A DNA stretch of 64,000 nt, from NCBI GenBank assembly GCA_964541155.1, contig CAZIPC010000006.1, forward strand, positions 1 to 64,000, in the 5' to 3' direction. A program made the position numbers and the translations under genes. How positions within the stretch are numbered: position 1 is the first letter of the stretch; the number at the start of each line of letters is the position of its first letter. Origin of the DNA: UBA4416 sp964541155. Lineage in GTDB: Bacteria; Bacteroidota; Bacteroidia; B-17B0; Aurantibacillaceae. A model generated the notes under the pieces. That model was not told the DNA's origin and ran no database searches. It saw only the letters and a program-made list of their open reading frames with translations. Positions 40,800-49,533 of this stretch are shown in pieces.

Positions 40800-41897
40800 T
40801 TATATTATAGTTTTTCTATCTATAAATCCTCCACCAATTAAATCATCACCCTCATATATAACAGCACTTTGTCCAGGAGCTATGCCTGTTGCAGATTCAT
40901 GAAAAACAATATTTAATTTATCACCAATTGTGTTTATAGTGCTTAATCGCCCTGCATCTTTATAACGAATTTTTGTAAGGGCAATAAAATCTTGTGGTAA
41001 TGTTTCGTATTTTATTAAATTAAAATCACGCACATTAATTTCCATTTCTTTTAAATCATCTAAATCGCCTAAAACTACTGTATTTGTTTCCGGAATTATT
41101 TCTTTTACAAAAACAGGATCGCCCATAGCTATATCTAATCCTTTACGTTGCCCTATTGTATAAAAAGGGTAACCACGGTGAGTTCCCACTTTTTTTCCTT
41201 TAAAAATATAATCTCCTCCTTCAACCTTAGCTTCAAGATCAGGTAATTTATGTTTTAAAAATGCTCTGTAATCATTATCTGGTACAAAACAAATATCATA
41301 GCTTTCACTTTTATTCGCTAAATCAATAAATCCAGCATCTTTAGCCATTTGTTTAATTTCCGTTTTTTTATATCCACCTAAAGGAAACATGGTTCGTTTT
41401 AAGCTATCTTGTCCTAAACCCCACAAAACGTATGTTTGATCTTTACTTTGATCAATGCCTTTAAAAATAATTTTTCTGTTATTTTCTTCTCTAAGTTGTG
41501 CATAATGCCCAGTAGCAATAAATTCACAATCCAACATGTTGGCACGTTTTAATAAAGCATCCCATTTAATATGTGTGTTACACAATACACATGGGTTAGG
41601 TGTTCTGCCTGCTAAGTATTCTTCAACAAAATTATTAATAATATGGTCTCCAAATTCAGCTCTTATATCTAATATATAATGAGGAAATCCAAAATTTACA
41701 GCCATCGAGCGAGCGTCATTGATACTATCTAAACTACAACAGCCTGTTTCTTTTTTGCTACTTCCTGATGATTCGTAATCCCATGTTTTCATAGTAATCC
41801 CAATCACTTCATATCCTTGCTCGTGTAACATCATTGCTGCAACAGAACTGTCAATTCCGCCACTCATAGCTACTAATACTTTTCCGTGTTTACTCAT
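40800..41897 (-). CDS. mnmA: tRNA-specific 2-thiouridylase
   Basis: Enzyme of 365 residues that thiolates U34 of tRNA-Lys, -Glu and -Gln. The PP-loop SGGIDSS is at 10-16. The two active cysteines lie in NPCVLCN (near 101-107) and in SYDICFVPD (near 199-207). Later blocks GQRKGLDIA and a C-terminal beta-barrel ending ESATGIAPGQSAVIYEGD fit the family. It starts six bases after the MORN-like gene, probably in one transcript. The sulfur relay (Tus) genes are absent, as usual for Bacteroidota. Confidence 0.96.
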   Translation of the reverse strand: MSKHGKVLVAMSGGIDSSVAAMMLHEQGYEVIGITMKTWDYESSGSSKKETGCCSLDSINDARSMAVNFGFPHYILDIRAEFGDHIINNFVEEYLAGRTPNPCVLCNTHIKWDALLKRANMLDCEFIATGHYAQLREENNRKIIFKGIDQSKDQTYVLWGLGQDSLKRTMFPLGGYKKTEIKQMAKDAGFIDLANKSESYDICFVPDNDYRAFLKHKLPDLEAKVEGGDYIFKGKKVGTHRGYPFYTIGQRKGLDIAMGDPVFVKEIIPETNTVVLGDLDDLKEMEINVRDFNLIKYETLPQDFIALTKIRYKDAGRLSTINTIGDKLNIVFHESATGIAPGQSAVIYEGDDLIGGGFIDRKTII

Positions 41898-41903
41898 TTA
41901 TAG

Positions 41904-42698
41904 TTATTTAGTAGTTTTAGGTTTTGTTTTTGTAGGTATTGAAGTGGCTGATTTTGTTTCTATAGCTTTTGGTTTTTCATCTAATGTTTTATTTTTACTA
42001 AAAAATTCATCAGTTTCTTTTGCGTTAGCTAATTTACCTCCAGCTTTATATAATTCTTTTTCTTTTATTTTACCGGTTTTATCTCTATATATCCATGGTC
42101 CTACTTTCATACCAACTTTATAGTAACCAACGGCAGCGGTTATACCGTTAGGAAAATAAAAACTGTTTTTCCCATCTAATTCTCCATTTATATAGTTTCC
42201 TTCACTTTTAATTAATGTTTTATCGTAGTATAATTTATATGCACCATTCATCTTACCCATTTTATAGTTTCGTTCTTCGCTTACTATACCATCTGGAAAA
42301 TAAACATATTCAATTCCATCTTTTTTTCCCTTTAAGAAAGTTTCTTTAGAAATTAACACTCCTTTTTCATCATAATAAACCCAAACAGAGTCTTTCTCTT
42401 CTCCAATATATTTACCATAAGCCATTTTTTTTCCATTGGGATGAAATAGAGTAGAGTAGGCTATTTTTCCATCTAGTTTAAAATTCATAATGGCTTTAAT
42501 CGAATCGTGAGGATAGTAATATTTAAAAATACCTTGAGGCTTGTCATCTTTAAATAAACCTTCATAAATTAGTTTGTTTGTTTTATCATCTTTTTTTCTC
42601 CAATAGCCTTGTTTTTTTCCATTACTATCTGTTTGAGTTTGAGATACGCCAATCACACATAAAATTAAATATAAAATGATGATATATAATTTATTCAT
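41904..42698 (-). CDS. MORN-like repeat protein (YwqK family), exported
   Basis: Protein of 264 residues with a signal peptide (about 1-18, ending GVSQ). It holds about eight tandem repeats of roughly 23 residues with the theme 'G...Y.NG..(G)..F.Y.(D/N)G' (for example NGKKQGYWRKKDDKTNKLIYEGLFKDDKPQG split over two repeats), spanning about 25-220. A Lys/Thr-rich tail (about 225-264) follows. Database labels for this family call it a YwqK antitoxin. Here it is secreted and single, so a toxin-antitoxin role is unlikely. Repeats of this type may bind surfaces or lipids. It precedes mnmA by six bases. Confidence 0.78.
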   Translation of the reverse strand: MNKLYIIILYLILCVIGVSQTQTDSNGKKQGYWRKKDDKTNKLIYEGLFKDDKPQGIFKYYYPHDSIKAIMNFKLDGKIAYSTLFHPNGKKMAYGKYIGEEKDSVWVYYDEKGVLISKETFLKGKKDGIEYVYFPDGIVSEERNYKMGKMNGAYKLYYDKTLIKSEGNYINGELDGKNSFYFPNGITAAVGYYKVGMKVGPWIYRDKTGKIKEKELYKAGGKLANAKETDEFFSKNKTLDEKPKAIETKSATSIPTKTKPKTTK

Positions 42699-42731
42699 AA
42701 AACTGTTTTTATTTATAAGTTAGTTTCGGTA

Positions 42732-42739
42732 CAAAGTTA
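42732..42739 (-). promoter_or_regulatory. Candidate -7 element for the MORN-like/mnmA operon
   Basis: The minus strand reads TAACTTTG (42739-42732), matching TAnnTTTG, 33 bases before the start codon. No clear TTG at the expected spacing. Confidence 0.45.
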
Positions 42740-42797
42740 CATTATCTTTTCTTTAAATATCTTTATTAGATACTTGTTTTTATTTTAATTTAAATAA

Positions 42798-42828
42798 AAA
42801 ATCCGTTTGTAAAATACAAACGGATTTT
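42798..42828 (-). terminator. Rho-independent terminator of recA
   Basis: AAAATCCGTTTGTA, a 3-base loop, then TACAAACGGATTTT: a 14-bp perfect stem, 27 bases after the recA stop codon. Confidence 0.88.
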
Positions 42829-42855
42829 CTACAACAAAAATTTTAATTAAAACAA

Positions 42856-43905
42856 TTAAGCATTTTCAGCTTCTTCTTTTAATACAGTAATGATTTTATC
42901 TTCAATTTCTTGTGCTAAATCTGGATTTTCAGCAAAAATAGCTTTTACTGCATCTCTTCCTTGTCCTAATTTAGTTTCATCATAACTAAACCATGAACCA
43001 CTTTTTTTAATAATTCCTTTTTCTACGCCAATATCAATAATTTCTCCAACTTTACTAATTCCTTCGCCAAAAACAATGTCAAATTCGGCCATACGAAACG
43101 GAGGAGCTAATTTGTTTTTAATTACTTTTACACGTGTTCTATTTCCAGTTACATTATCACCATCTTTAATTTGGCTAATTCTTCTGATATCTAAACGAAC
43201 TGAAGCGTAAAATTTAAGTGCATTACCGCCTGTTGTTGTTTCTGGATTACCAAACATAACGCCAATTTTTTCACGTAATTGATTAATGAAAATACAGCAA
43301 CATCCTGTTTTATTGATAGTGCCGGTTAACTTTCTTAATGCTTGGCTCATCAAACGTGCTTGTAAGCCCATTCTACTATCACCCATTTCTCCTTCAATCT
43401 CAGCCTTTGGAGTTAAAGCTGCTACAGAATCTATTACTACTAAATCAACAGCACCCGAACGTATTAAATTATCAGCAATTTCTAAGGCTTGTTCCCCATT
43501 ATCAGGTTGAGAAATCAATAAACTTTTAGTATCTACACCTAATTTTTCAGCATAAAATCTGTCAAAAGCATGTTCGGCATCAACTATTGCAGCTATACCA
43601 CCAGATCTTTGAACACTTGCTATTGCATGAATAGCTAATGTTGTTTTTCCAGATGATTCAGGCCCGTAAATTTCAACGATTCTTCCGCGTGGCAATCCAC
43701 CTATTCCTAATGCTATATTTAATCCTAATGACCCTGTAGAAATAGAATCCATAGGTTCTACTGCATTATCTCCTAATTTCATGATGGTTCCTTTACCATA
43801 TGTTTTTTCTAACTTATCTAAGGTTAATTGTAATGCCTTTAATTTTTCACTGCCTATTGCTTTTCTGTCTACAGTTTCAATAGATTCTTCTGTTTTTTTT
43901 GCCAT
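42856..43905 (-). CDS. recA: Recombinase RecA
   Basis: Protein of 349 residues that forms ATP-dependent filaments on single-stranded DNA for recombination and SOS co-protease activity. Walker A is GPESSGKTT (81-89), LVVIDSVAAL holds Walker B, and loop L2 follows INQLREKIGVMFGNPETTTGGNALKFY. An N-terminal extension (about 1-22) and a C-terminal acidic tail (EEAENA) are normal. No LexA-type box is evident upstream, consistent with different SOS control in this phylum. A bulged hairpin lies in the leader (43945-43978). Confidence 0.98.
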   Translation of the reverse strand: MAKKTEESIETVDRKAIGSEKLKALQLTLDKLEKTYGKGTIMKLGDNAVEPMDSISTGSLGLNIALGIGGLPRGRIVEIYGPESSGKTTLAIHAIASVQRSGGIAAIVDAEHAFDRFYAEKLGVDTKSLLISQPDNGEQALEIADNLIRSGAVDLVVIDSVAALTPKAEIEGEMGDSRMGLQARLMSQALRKLTGTINKTGCCCIFINQLREKIGVMFGNPETTTGGNALKFYASVRLDIRRISQIKDGDNVTGNRTRVKVIKNKLAPPFRMAEFDIVFGEGISKVGEIIDIGVEKGIIKKSGSWFSYDETKLGQGRDAVKAIFAENPDLAQEIEDKIITVLKEEAENA

Positions 43906-43944
43906 GATATTGTTATTTATAGTTTTTAAGTTACATATTATTTT

Positions 43945-43978
43945 TTGAGAAGTTGCTCTTATGTTTAAGAGCTCTCAA
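43945..43978 (-). promoter_or_regulatory. Hairpin in the recA leader
   Basis: Outer arms TTGAGA/TCTCAA (43945-43950 with 43973-43978) and inner arms GCTCTTA/TAAGAGC (43955-43961 with 43966-43972) stack around a 4-base loop, with a 4-base bulge on one side. It lies right after the predicted transcription start, so it would form the 5' end of the recA mRNA. No T-tract follows, so it is not a terminator. Confidence 0.45.
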
Positions 43979-43986
43979 TTACTTCA

Positions 43987-43994
43987 CAAATCTA
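43987..43994 (-). promoter_or_regulatory. Candidate -7 element of recA
   Basis: The minus strand reads TAGATTTG (43994-43987), matching TAnnTTTG, 81 bases before the recA start. The TTG partner is not at a normal distance. Confidence 0.45.
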
Positions 43995-44150
43995 AATCAA
44001 AATTCAAGCATTTGGTTGCTATATTTTGTAGCATTACTAAAAATAACAGTATTTGCAAAGGATATAGAGGATGTTTGATTCGAAAAACAAGTATTAAACT
44101 ACTGATTTGAGAATATGTAATTAATTATTTACTTAAAAGTATATCAATAA

Positions 44151-44181
44151 AAAAACCTGCAAGTAAAACTTGCAGGTTTTT
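44151..44181 (-). terminator. Rho-independent terminator after tRNA-Pro
   Basis: AAAAACCTGCAAGT, a 3-base loop, then ACTTGCAGGTTTTT: a 14-bp perfect stem starting two bases after the tRNA 3' end on the minus strand. Confidence 0.88.
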
Positions 44182-44182
44182 G

Positions 44183-44256
44183 TCGGGGTGGCCAGATTCG
44201 AACTGACGGCCTCCACGTCCCAAACGTGGCGCGATACCGGGCTACGCTACACCCCG
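44183..44256 (-). tRNA. tRNA-Pro (anticodon UGG)
   Basis: The minus strand starts CGGGGTGTAGCGTAGCCCGG and ends CTGGCCACCCCGA (74 bases). The acceptor stem CGGGGTG/CACCCCG pairs fully. The anticodon loop TTTGGGA gives UGG, read as proline CCA and related codons. The T-arm reads CAGTTCGAATCTG. The CCA end is not encoded (the bases after the discriminator read CA), unlike the tRNA-Ser in this window. Confidence 0.95.
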
Positions 44257-44292
44257 TTTTTTAAAATAAATCTATTTTAAAAAATTAGAGTG

Positions 44293-44318
44293 CAAAGATA
44301 TAATTTTTTTTTATTCAA
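44293..44318 (-). promoter_or_regulatory. Promoter of tRNA-Pro
   Basis: TATCTTTG on the minus strand at 44300-44293, an exact TAnnTTTG, 36 bases upstream of the tRNA. A TTG lies at 44318-44316 with a spacer of 15, shorter than the preferred 19. Confidence 0.5.
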
Positions 44319-44348
44319 AAAATATTTTTTTACTTTTTTTCAAAAAAA

Positions 44349-44379
44349 AAACGAGCTATCTACATTAGATAGCTCGTTT
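44349..44379 (-). terminator. Terminator of the T9SS type A gene
   Basis: AACGAGCTATCTA, CAT loop, TAGATAGCTCGTT: a 13-bp perfect stem 18 bases after the stop codon, followed on the minus strand by a long T-run. Confidence 0.85.
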
Positions 44380-44396
44380 ACTATAAGATTAGTAAA

Positions 44397-46343
44397 TTAT
44401 TTTTGTACTGTAAATTTTTTAGTAATAGCGTTGCTATTTCCAACTTTTACTTGATAGAAATATAACCCAGAACTTAAATTATTTAAATTAACGTCAATTT
44501 TGTTGCTTCCAATATTTCCAGAAATAGAATTTGAATAAACAGTTTGACCTACTGAATTAACAATAGATAAATCCATTTTTGTAGTTTCTTTTAAAACTAC
44601 TTCAATAGTTCCATTAGATGAAGCGGGATTTGGATAGAAATTTAAATTAGATACTAAAGAAGAGTTTTCTTTTACTCCTAAAGAACCTGAATTACCCATA
44701 ATTTCTGATACTGGGATTTTTACATAAATAATATCACTTTGGCTATCAACATTATCAGGGTCAGCATCCGTTCCTGTAGATGGAGGTACGGCATAGCCAG
44801 GATAAAAATCTCTTTGGTAAATTAAATGAACAAAACCATTTACATTTTTAGCCATATTTGGATACATACCTTCGTACTCTGTGCCTGCCATGCGTGGTAC
44901 AACATCATAAGGGTCAGTAAATGTAGCGCCTCCGTTTGTTGATTTAATAACATAAGTATGTCTAACTAATCTAGGATCTGATGTGATAGAAAGTAAACTA
45001 TCTACTACAGAGCTGTAAGATAAGTATAATGTATTTGAGGCATCAAATGCTAAATTAGAATATGAAGTTAAAGAAGCTCCAAAACTTCCAAAAGCTAGCA
45101 AACCTGTTCCTGGAGTTGGAAAATAAATTGTTCCTTGCTCTCCTAAATCTTCAATTCCAGCAACTAAATTACCACCAGCATTTTGCGGCATTGATTCGTC
45201 CCATAAGTATAACCCATCTGTATATGGAAAATAACTATACCCACTTGCTGATGGAGCATCATTTAATAATCTATATGCACCATAACTTACATATACTTTT
45301 CCAAAATTATCCATTGCTATCCCAAAATTACCATCGTTGGTTGCTATGGTATCAGCTACGTTATCACCATTTACATCAGATGTTGTAGTGGTATAATCCC
45401 ATAATGGAATAGGGAATTGTAATACTGTTTTGGCAGTCCAAGTAACACCACCGTCTGTAGATTTTGTCATTACTACATTTTTATCAGAATCACCAGCAAC
45501 AATTGCTACTGTACTTCCCTTAGCTGTAATTGCATAGGCATCACCACCAAATCCTCTAAATGTTGCCGATGTTAACCCTGTAGGAACTTGATTTACGATA
45601 TCCCATGATGTACCACCATTAATAGAACGAGAAAACACAACAGCTCCATCTAAACCTTGCCATAATGCGCCTCCTTGAGAGGTTGGATAGGTTAATGAAA
45701 TAGCATATAGTGTATCTCCTCCTCTAGGATTAGATGAAACCATTCTTGGCCAAAAATTACCACCAGTTGTAGCTGTTGGAACTGTAGTAGTACTGTTATT
45801 CCATGTTCCTGTTCCTTTATTAGGTCTAGTTGCTAAATTTAATAGACCTCCAGTGTGAGATAAAATCAATTCCTTTCCAGAACGTGTATTAACAATATTT
45901 CCCCAACCCACTCTTGTATTTTCAACTCTTACGGTTGGAATTGCAGACCATGCTGTGCCATTATAGTAAGCATAACCCGTTCCTCTGTTGGCATATACAC
46001 CACCATCAGCAGTTCCTTCAAATGTCCAACATGTAGCAATAGTGCCATCTGCATTTACAACAATTCGTTCTCCAACACTGCTATTAGATTGTAAATCATA
46101 ATATGTATTTCCAATAATATCTTCTGTCATTGCTGATACTCGACTTATATTTTTTAAAGAATTTCGTTGAGCTGAAGCTTGATAAGAAACACTGATATTA
46201 TTTTGAATATCGGTTACATTTTTATTTTTTTTAATACAGATGTTTGAAAGGTTTGATGGAATTTTACTTTCCTTTTTAACAGCCTGCGCAAATAATGCTC
46301 CCGAAAGCACAATGCTAGTAGCAAATAGTATTTGTTTTTTCAT
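44397..46343 (-). CDS. Secreted protein with type A T9SS sorting domain
   Basis: Protein of 648 residues with a signal peptide (about 1-19, MKKQILFATSIVLSGALFAQ). The middle (about 75-545) looks like a sialidase/BNR-type beta-propeller, with repeated S-x-D/N-G-G-x-(S/T)-W-like turns (SINGGTSWDIV, STDGGVTWTAK, STNGGATFTDP). The C-terminal 80 residues form a Por secretion type A sorting domain (NLNFYPNPASSNGTIEVVL to the end, with LSSGLYFYQV). Export through T9SS is therefore expected. An Asp-rich stretch (DADPDNVDSQSD) may bind calcium. Function beyond a surface or secreted propeller is unknown. It is monocistronic, with its own promoter and terminator. Confidence 0.88.
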   Translation of the reverse strand: MKKQILFATSIVLSGALFAQAVKKESKIPSNLSNICIKKNKNVTDIQNNISVSYQASAQRNSLKNISRVSAMTEDIIGNTYYDLQSNSSVGERIVVNADGTIATCWTFEGTADGGVYANRGTGYAYYNGTAWSAIPTVRVENTRVGWGNIVNTRSGKELILSHTGGLLNLATRPNKGTGTWNNSTTTVPTATTGGNFWPRMVSSNPRGGDTLYAISLTYPTSQGGALWQGLDGAVVFSRSINGGTSWDIVNQVPTGLTSATFRGFGGDAYAITAKGSTVAIVAGDSDKNVVMTKSTDGGVTWTAKTVLQFPIPLWDYTTTTSDVNGDNVADTIATNDGNFGIAMDNFGKVYVSYGAYRLLNDAPSASGYSYFPYTDGLYLWDESMPQNAGGNLVAGIEDLGEQGTIYFPTPGTGLLAFGSFGASLTSYSNLAFDASNTLYLSYSSVVDSLLSITSDPRLVRHTYVIKSTNGGATFTDPYDVVPRMAGTEYEGMYPNMAKNVNGFVHLIYQRDFYPGYAVPPSTGTDADPDNVDSQSDIIYVKIPVSEIMGNSGSLGVKENSSLVSNLNFYPNPASSNGTIEVVLKETTKMDLSIVNSVGQTVYSNSISGNIGSNKIDVNLNNLSSGLYFYQVKVGNSNAITKKFTVQK

Positions 46344-46377
46344 GTTAAGAGTTTTTAGAGTTAATATCGTTATTACA

Positions 46378-46409
46378 CAAACTTAATAATTAAATAATAA
46401 TAATGCCAA
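46378..46409 (-). promoter_or_regulatory. Promoter of the T9SS type A gene
   Basis: On the minus strand, TTG (46409-46407), a 21-base spacer, then TAAGTTTG (46385-46378), 34 bases before the start codon. Confidence 0.55.
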
Positions 46410-46428
46410 TAAAATTAATAAACTTCAA

Positions 46429-47748
46429 TTACAGATTTTCAATAATTTTCTCCAATCTAATACCTCTAGATCCTTTAATTAATATGGTAGAATTATTGAT
46501 TTTATTAGCTGTTAAATGTTCTTGTAGGGCACTAACGTCTTTAAAATATAAAAAATTAGGGTATTTTTCTTTTAATTGTAAAAATTGTATTCCTACTAAA
46601 AAAGCGTGTTTAATATTTTCGTGTTGTAAGATGGATAAAATTTTTTCATGTTCTAAATAGCTATATTCTCCAAGTTCGAGCATATCTCCTAAAACTACTA
46701 TTTTGTTTATCAATGTTTGTTTATTAAAATTCATTAATGATAAATACATGCTGTCAGGATTAGCATTATAAGCATCTAAAATTACTGTATTAGTCTCAGT
46801 TCTCTTTACCTCAGAACGATTCATTTCAGGTATGTAAGTTGCTAATGCAGAATTTATATCATTTGTATTAACTTTAAAGTAATTCCCTACACAAGCTGCA
46901 CATAAAAGATTTATGAAATTATAATGTCCAAACATGTGTGTCTTAACTAGCGATTGAGTTGTTAAATCTTTATGTTTTGCATTCCACTTAAATTCAACAA
47001 ACTCTGAATTTTGATAAGATTTTCCATATATGTCGTATTCTTCTTTTTCGCCATAATATATTTTATATAAACCTTCACTTAAATTATTTAAAACATTATC
47101 ATCTCCATTAATAAAAATTTTCCCACCTTTTTTTTGTAAATATTTATATAATTCACTTTTCCCTATTTTAACACCTTCTTCACCTCCAAATCCTTCTAAA
47201 TGAGCTTTACCAATATTTGTAATGATACCATAATCAGGGTCACATAAATGGCACAACATATCAATTTCTCCTATATGATTAGCGCCCATTTCTACAATAG
47301 CCATTTCGTGAGAACTATTTAAGGATAGTAGGGTTAATGGAACTCCAATATGATTGTTTAAATTTCCTATTGTAGCGTATGTAATATATTTTTTTGATAA
47401 CACAGCTTGAATAAGTTCTTTGTTGGTTGTTTTACCATTACTTCCTGTAATTCCTATGATAGGTATTTGTAATTGTTTTCTGTGGTATTTAGCTAAATCT
47501 TGTAATGATTCTAATACATTTTTCACAAGCAAAATAGTTGTATTGTTTGCTATCGCTTCCTCATCAACAATAGCATAACTACAACCTTCTTCAATAGCCT
47601 TTAATGCAAACTCATTTGCATTAAAATTAGCACCTTTTAAAGCAAAAAATAGTGCTCCTTTTTCTAATTTTCTGGTATCTGTTGTTATTTTTTGAGAACA
47701 ATTTATAAATAAATTGTATAATTTTTCTGTTGTAATATATTTATTCAT
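46429..47748 (-). CDS. murF: UDP-N-acetylmuramoyl-tripeptide--D-alanyl-D-alanine ligase
   Basis: Mur ligase of 439 residues that adds D-Ala-D-Ala to the UDP-MurNAc-tripeptide in the cytoplasm. The ATP-binding loop is GITGSNGKTTNKE (near 98-110). MAIVEMGANHIGEI contains a conserved acidic/His region, and ILDAYNANPDSM lies in the C-terminal domain with LGDMLELGEYS. Length is typical. It lies downstream of gldJ on the same strand, but a hairpin (47762-47791) sits between them. A murF-gldJ-porU-porV neighbourhood is, from memory, also seen in flavobacteria such as F. johnsoniae. Confidence 0.95.
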   Translation of the reverse strand: MNKYITTEKLYNLFINCSQKITTDTRKLEKGALFFALKGANFNANEFALKAIEEGCSYAIVDEEAIANNTTILLVKNVLESLQDLAKYHRKQLQIPIIGITGSNGKTTNKELIQAVLSKKYITYATIGNLNNHIGVPLTLLSLNSSHEMAIVEMGANHIGEIDMLCHLCDPDYGIITNIGKAHLEGFGGEEGVKIGKSELYKYLQKKGGKIFINGDDNVLNNLSEGLYKIYYGEKEEYDIYGKSYQNSEFVEFKWNAKHKDLTTQSLVKTHMFGHYNFINLLCAACVGNYFKVNTNDINSALATYIPEMNRSEVKRTETNTVILDAYNANPDSMYLSLMNFNKQTLINKIVVLGDMLELGEYSYLEHEKILSILQHENIKHAFLVGIQFLQLKEKYPNFLYFKDVSALQEHLTANKINNSTILIKGSRGIRLEKIIENL

Positions 47749-47761
47749 GTCATAAAATTAA

Positions 47762-47791
47762 AAAGCCCCTCATCAATTGATAAGGGGCTTT
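47762..47791 (-). terminator. Terminator of gldJ
   Basis: AAAGCCCCTCATC, AATT loop, GATAAGGGGCTTT: a GC-rich stem with one mismatch, 21 bases after the gldJ stop codon and 13 before murF begins. Some read-through to murF is likely, as murF has no other obvious promoter. Confidence 0.75.
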
Positions 47792-47811
47792 CTATATAGT
47801 TTTCAACAATG

Positions 47812-49476
47812 TTATTTTCCTAAACCTACTGGGCTACCAACTCGTACCATGGCACATCTAAAGCCTAAATAAGCAGTAGCTTGTCTTTGATCTAAGTAGC
47901 GACGTGTTCCTGGATTTAACCAATAAGCTCTGTCTCTCCAGCTACCTCCTTTATATACTCTAGATTTATCATTTATTAAAGATGTTTTTGCGTATTCATA
48001 CATTAATTTGTCCGATTTATCACTATAAGCATCTTCTCCTTGGGCATAGTAAATACTTGAATTTACATCACCATCTAAATAGCTGATGTAATCTGCCGTT
48101 TTATAATTTCTTCTTTCATCTAAATTATCTGAAGATACCGCAGCAGATACTTCTCTCCATTTAACACGACCAGGGATATCTGATTTGCCTTCAGCTGTAA
48201 CATTTTTATTACCATTCATTGCTTCCATATCATCTGGTTTACCATTCATTGTGGTTAAAACGCTATCAACAACTTCAACAGTTTCTCCACTAACACCATG
48301 ACTTGTAGGTGTGTTAACCTTATGTTTAAATTTTTGAAAAACAGGTCCTTCTGTGTTTGTTGCGATTGAATTATCTGCACTATCTCTCATCTGAGTTACA
48401 AATACATTACCACGGAAAGGTCTAAATTCGTCTGCGTCCTGCGCTGTTGATGCTCTGTAAACATCCATAACCCATTCCGATACATTTCCTGCCATATTAT
48501 ATAAACCGTAATCATTTGGCCAGTAAGAATAAACTGGAGCTGTAACATCTGCATTATCATTTAAAAATCCAGCAGTACCCATCATATCACCACTTCCACG
48601 AACAAAGTTAGCGGCAATTTGACCAATATATTTTTCGTCAGAATTTCTAACACCATGACCATTCCATGGGTAAATTCTACGATCTGTAATTCGCTCTCCG
48701 ATTGTGTTTCCGATTAATCCATAAGCAGCATATTCCCATTCTGCTTCAGTTGGTAGTCTATATTTTGGTAAGAATATACCATCTTCCATTCTTACATCTC
48801 TTTCAGGGTTTTGATCATTAAAAGAAGGTAATTTTCTTTTTAATTGACCTTGCCATTTTCCAGATAAATAGGCTTCTGTACTAAAGTAATCTTGGTCTGT
48901 TGGATTAGGAGTATGTTCTAATAATCCTTCACGAATTAAAATAAATTCATTTACGCGATCTGTTCTCCAAGCGCAAAATTCATTAGCCTGAAGCCAGTTA
49001 ACGCCAACTACAGGGTAATCTCTGTAAGAAGGATGACGCAAATAATATTCTACAAATGGCTCATTATAAGCTAATTTCTCTCTCCATACTAATGTATCAG
49101 GCAAAGCTTTATTATAAATATCCGGAAACGTTGGGCCAAATACACGATTTGTCCAATATAAATATTCTAAATATGAGAAGTTGCTTACTTCTGTTTCGTC
49201 CATATAAAAAGAAGATACAGAAACTCGTCGTGGAACGTTATTCCATTCGTAAGTTACATCCATTTCTGTACGACCCATTGAAAAGGTTCCTCCTTCAATT
49301 AGAACTAATCCAGGACCAGTTTCTTGTTCCTCGTAAGGCATTTTTTCAAAACCTCCATTATCAGGCTCATTATATGACCATCCAGTAACTGGAGACCTTT
49401 CTTTGCTGCATGATACAACAAGAATTGATAAAATGATAGCGATTGATTTTTTGCTTTTAATGAAATTGAACTTCAT
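47812..49476 (-). CDS. gldJ: Gliding motility lipoprotein GldJ
   Basis: Protein of 554 residues with a lipoprotein signal (ILVVSCSKE; lipidated Cys near residue 23). It has a formylglycine-generating-enzyme (FGE-sulfatase) fold: GGTFSMGRTEMD near 61-72, FYMDETEVSNFSYLEYLYW near 91-109, YRLPTEAEWEYAAYG near 240-254, and YKGGSWRDRAYWL near 512-524. GldJ lacks formylglycine-generating activity and is needed for gliding and T9SS stability in F. johnsoniae, where its C-terminal end supports secretion. It follows the PorP/SprF-like gene by 57 bases and stands divergent to porU-porV. Confidence 0.94.
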   Translation of the reverse strand: MKFNFIKSKKSIAIILSILVVSCSKERSPVTGWSYNEPDNGGFEKMPYEEQETGPGLVLIEGGTFSMGRTEMDVTYEWNNVPRRVSVSSFYMDETEVSNFSYLEYLYWTNRVFGPTFPDIYNKALPDTLVWREKLAYNEPFVEYYLRHPSYRDYPVVGVNWLQANEFCAWRTDRVNEFILIREGLLEHTPNPTDQDYFSTEAYLSGKWQGQLKRKLPSFNDQNPERDVRMEDGIFLPKYRLPTEAEWEYAAYGLIGNTIGERITDRRIYPWNGHGVRNSDEKYIGQIAANFVRGSGDMMGTAGFLNDNADVTAPVYSYWPNDYGLYNMAGNVSEWVMDVYRASTAQDADEFRPFRGNVFVTQMRDSADNSIATNTEGPVFQKFKHKVNTPTSHGVSGETVEVVDSVLTTMNGKPDDMEAMNGNKNVTAEGKSDIPGRVKWREVSAAVSSDNLDERRNYKTADYISYLDGDVNSSIYYAQGEDAYSDKSDKLMYEYAKTSLINDKSRVYKGGSWRDRAYWLNPGTRRYLDQRQATAYLGFRCAMVRVGSPVGLGK

Positions 49477-49533
49477 ATTTTGATTTTTATTTTAAGGCTA
49501 TAACGAATTTTTATTTAAAAAGTTACAAATGTT

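Noticed and set aside
40714..40902. Small plus-strand frame of 62 codons at the mnmA 3' end
   Set aside because: It is largely antisense to the conserved mnmA C-terminus and the rest is low-complexity AT-rich sequence.
41904..42698. Toxin-antitoxin locus (YwqK 'antitoxin' naming)
   Set aside because: The protein has a signal peptide and MORN-like repeats, and no toxin gene adjoins it; mnmA downstream is a housekeeping enzyme.
43906..44150. Small RNA or gene between recA and tRNA-Pro
   Set aside because: Apart from the recA leader hairpin and a -7 element I see no open frame or structured segment with its own promoter and terminator.
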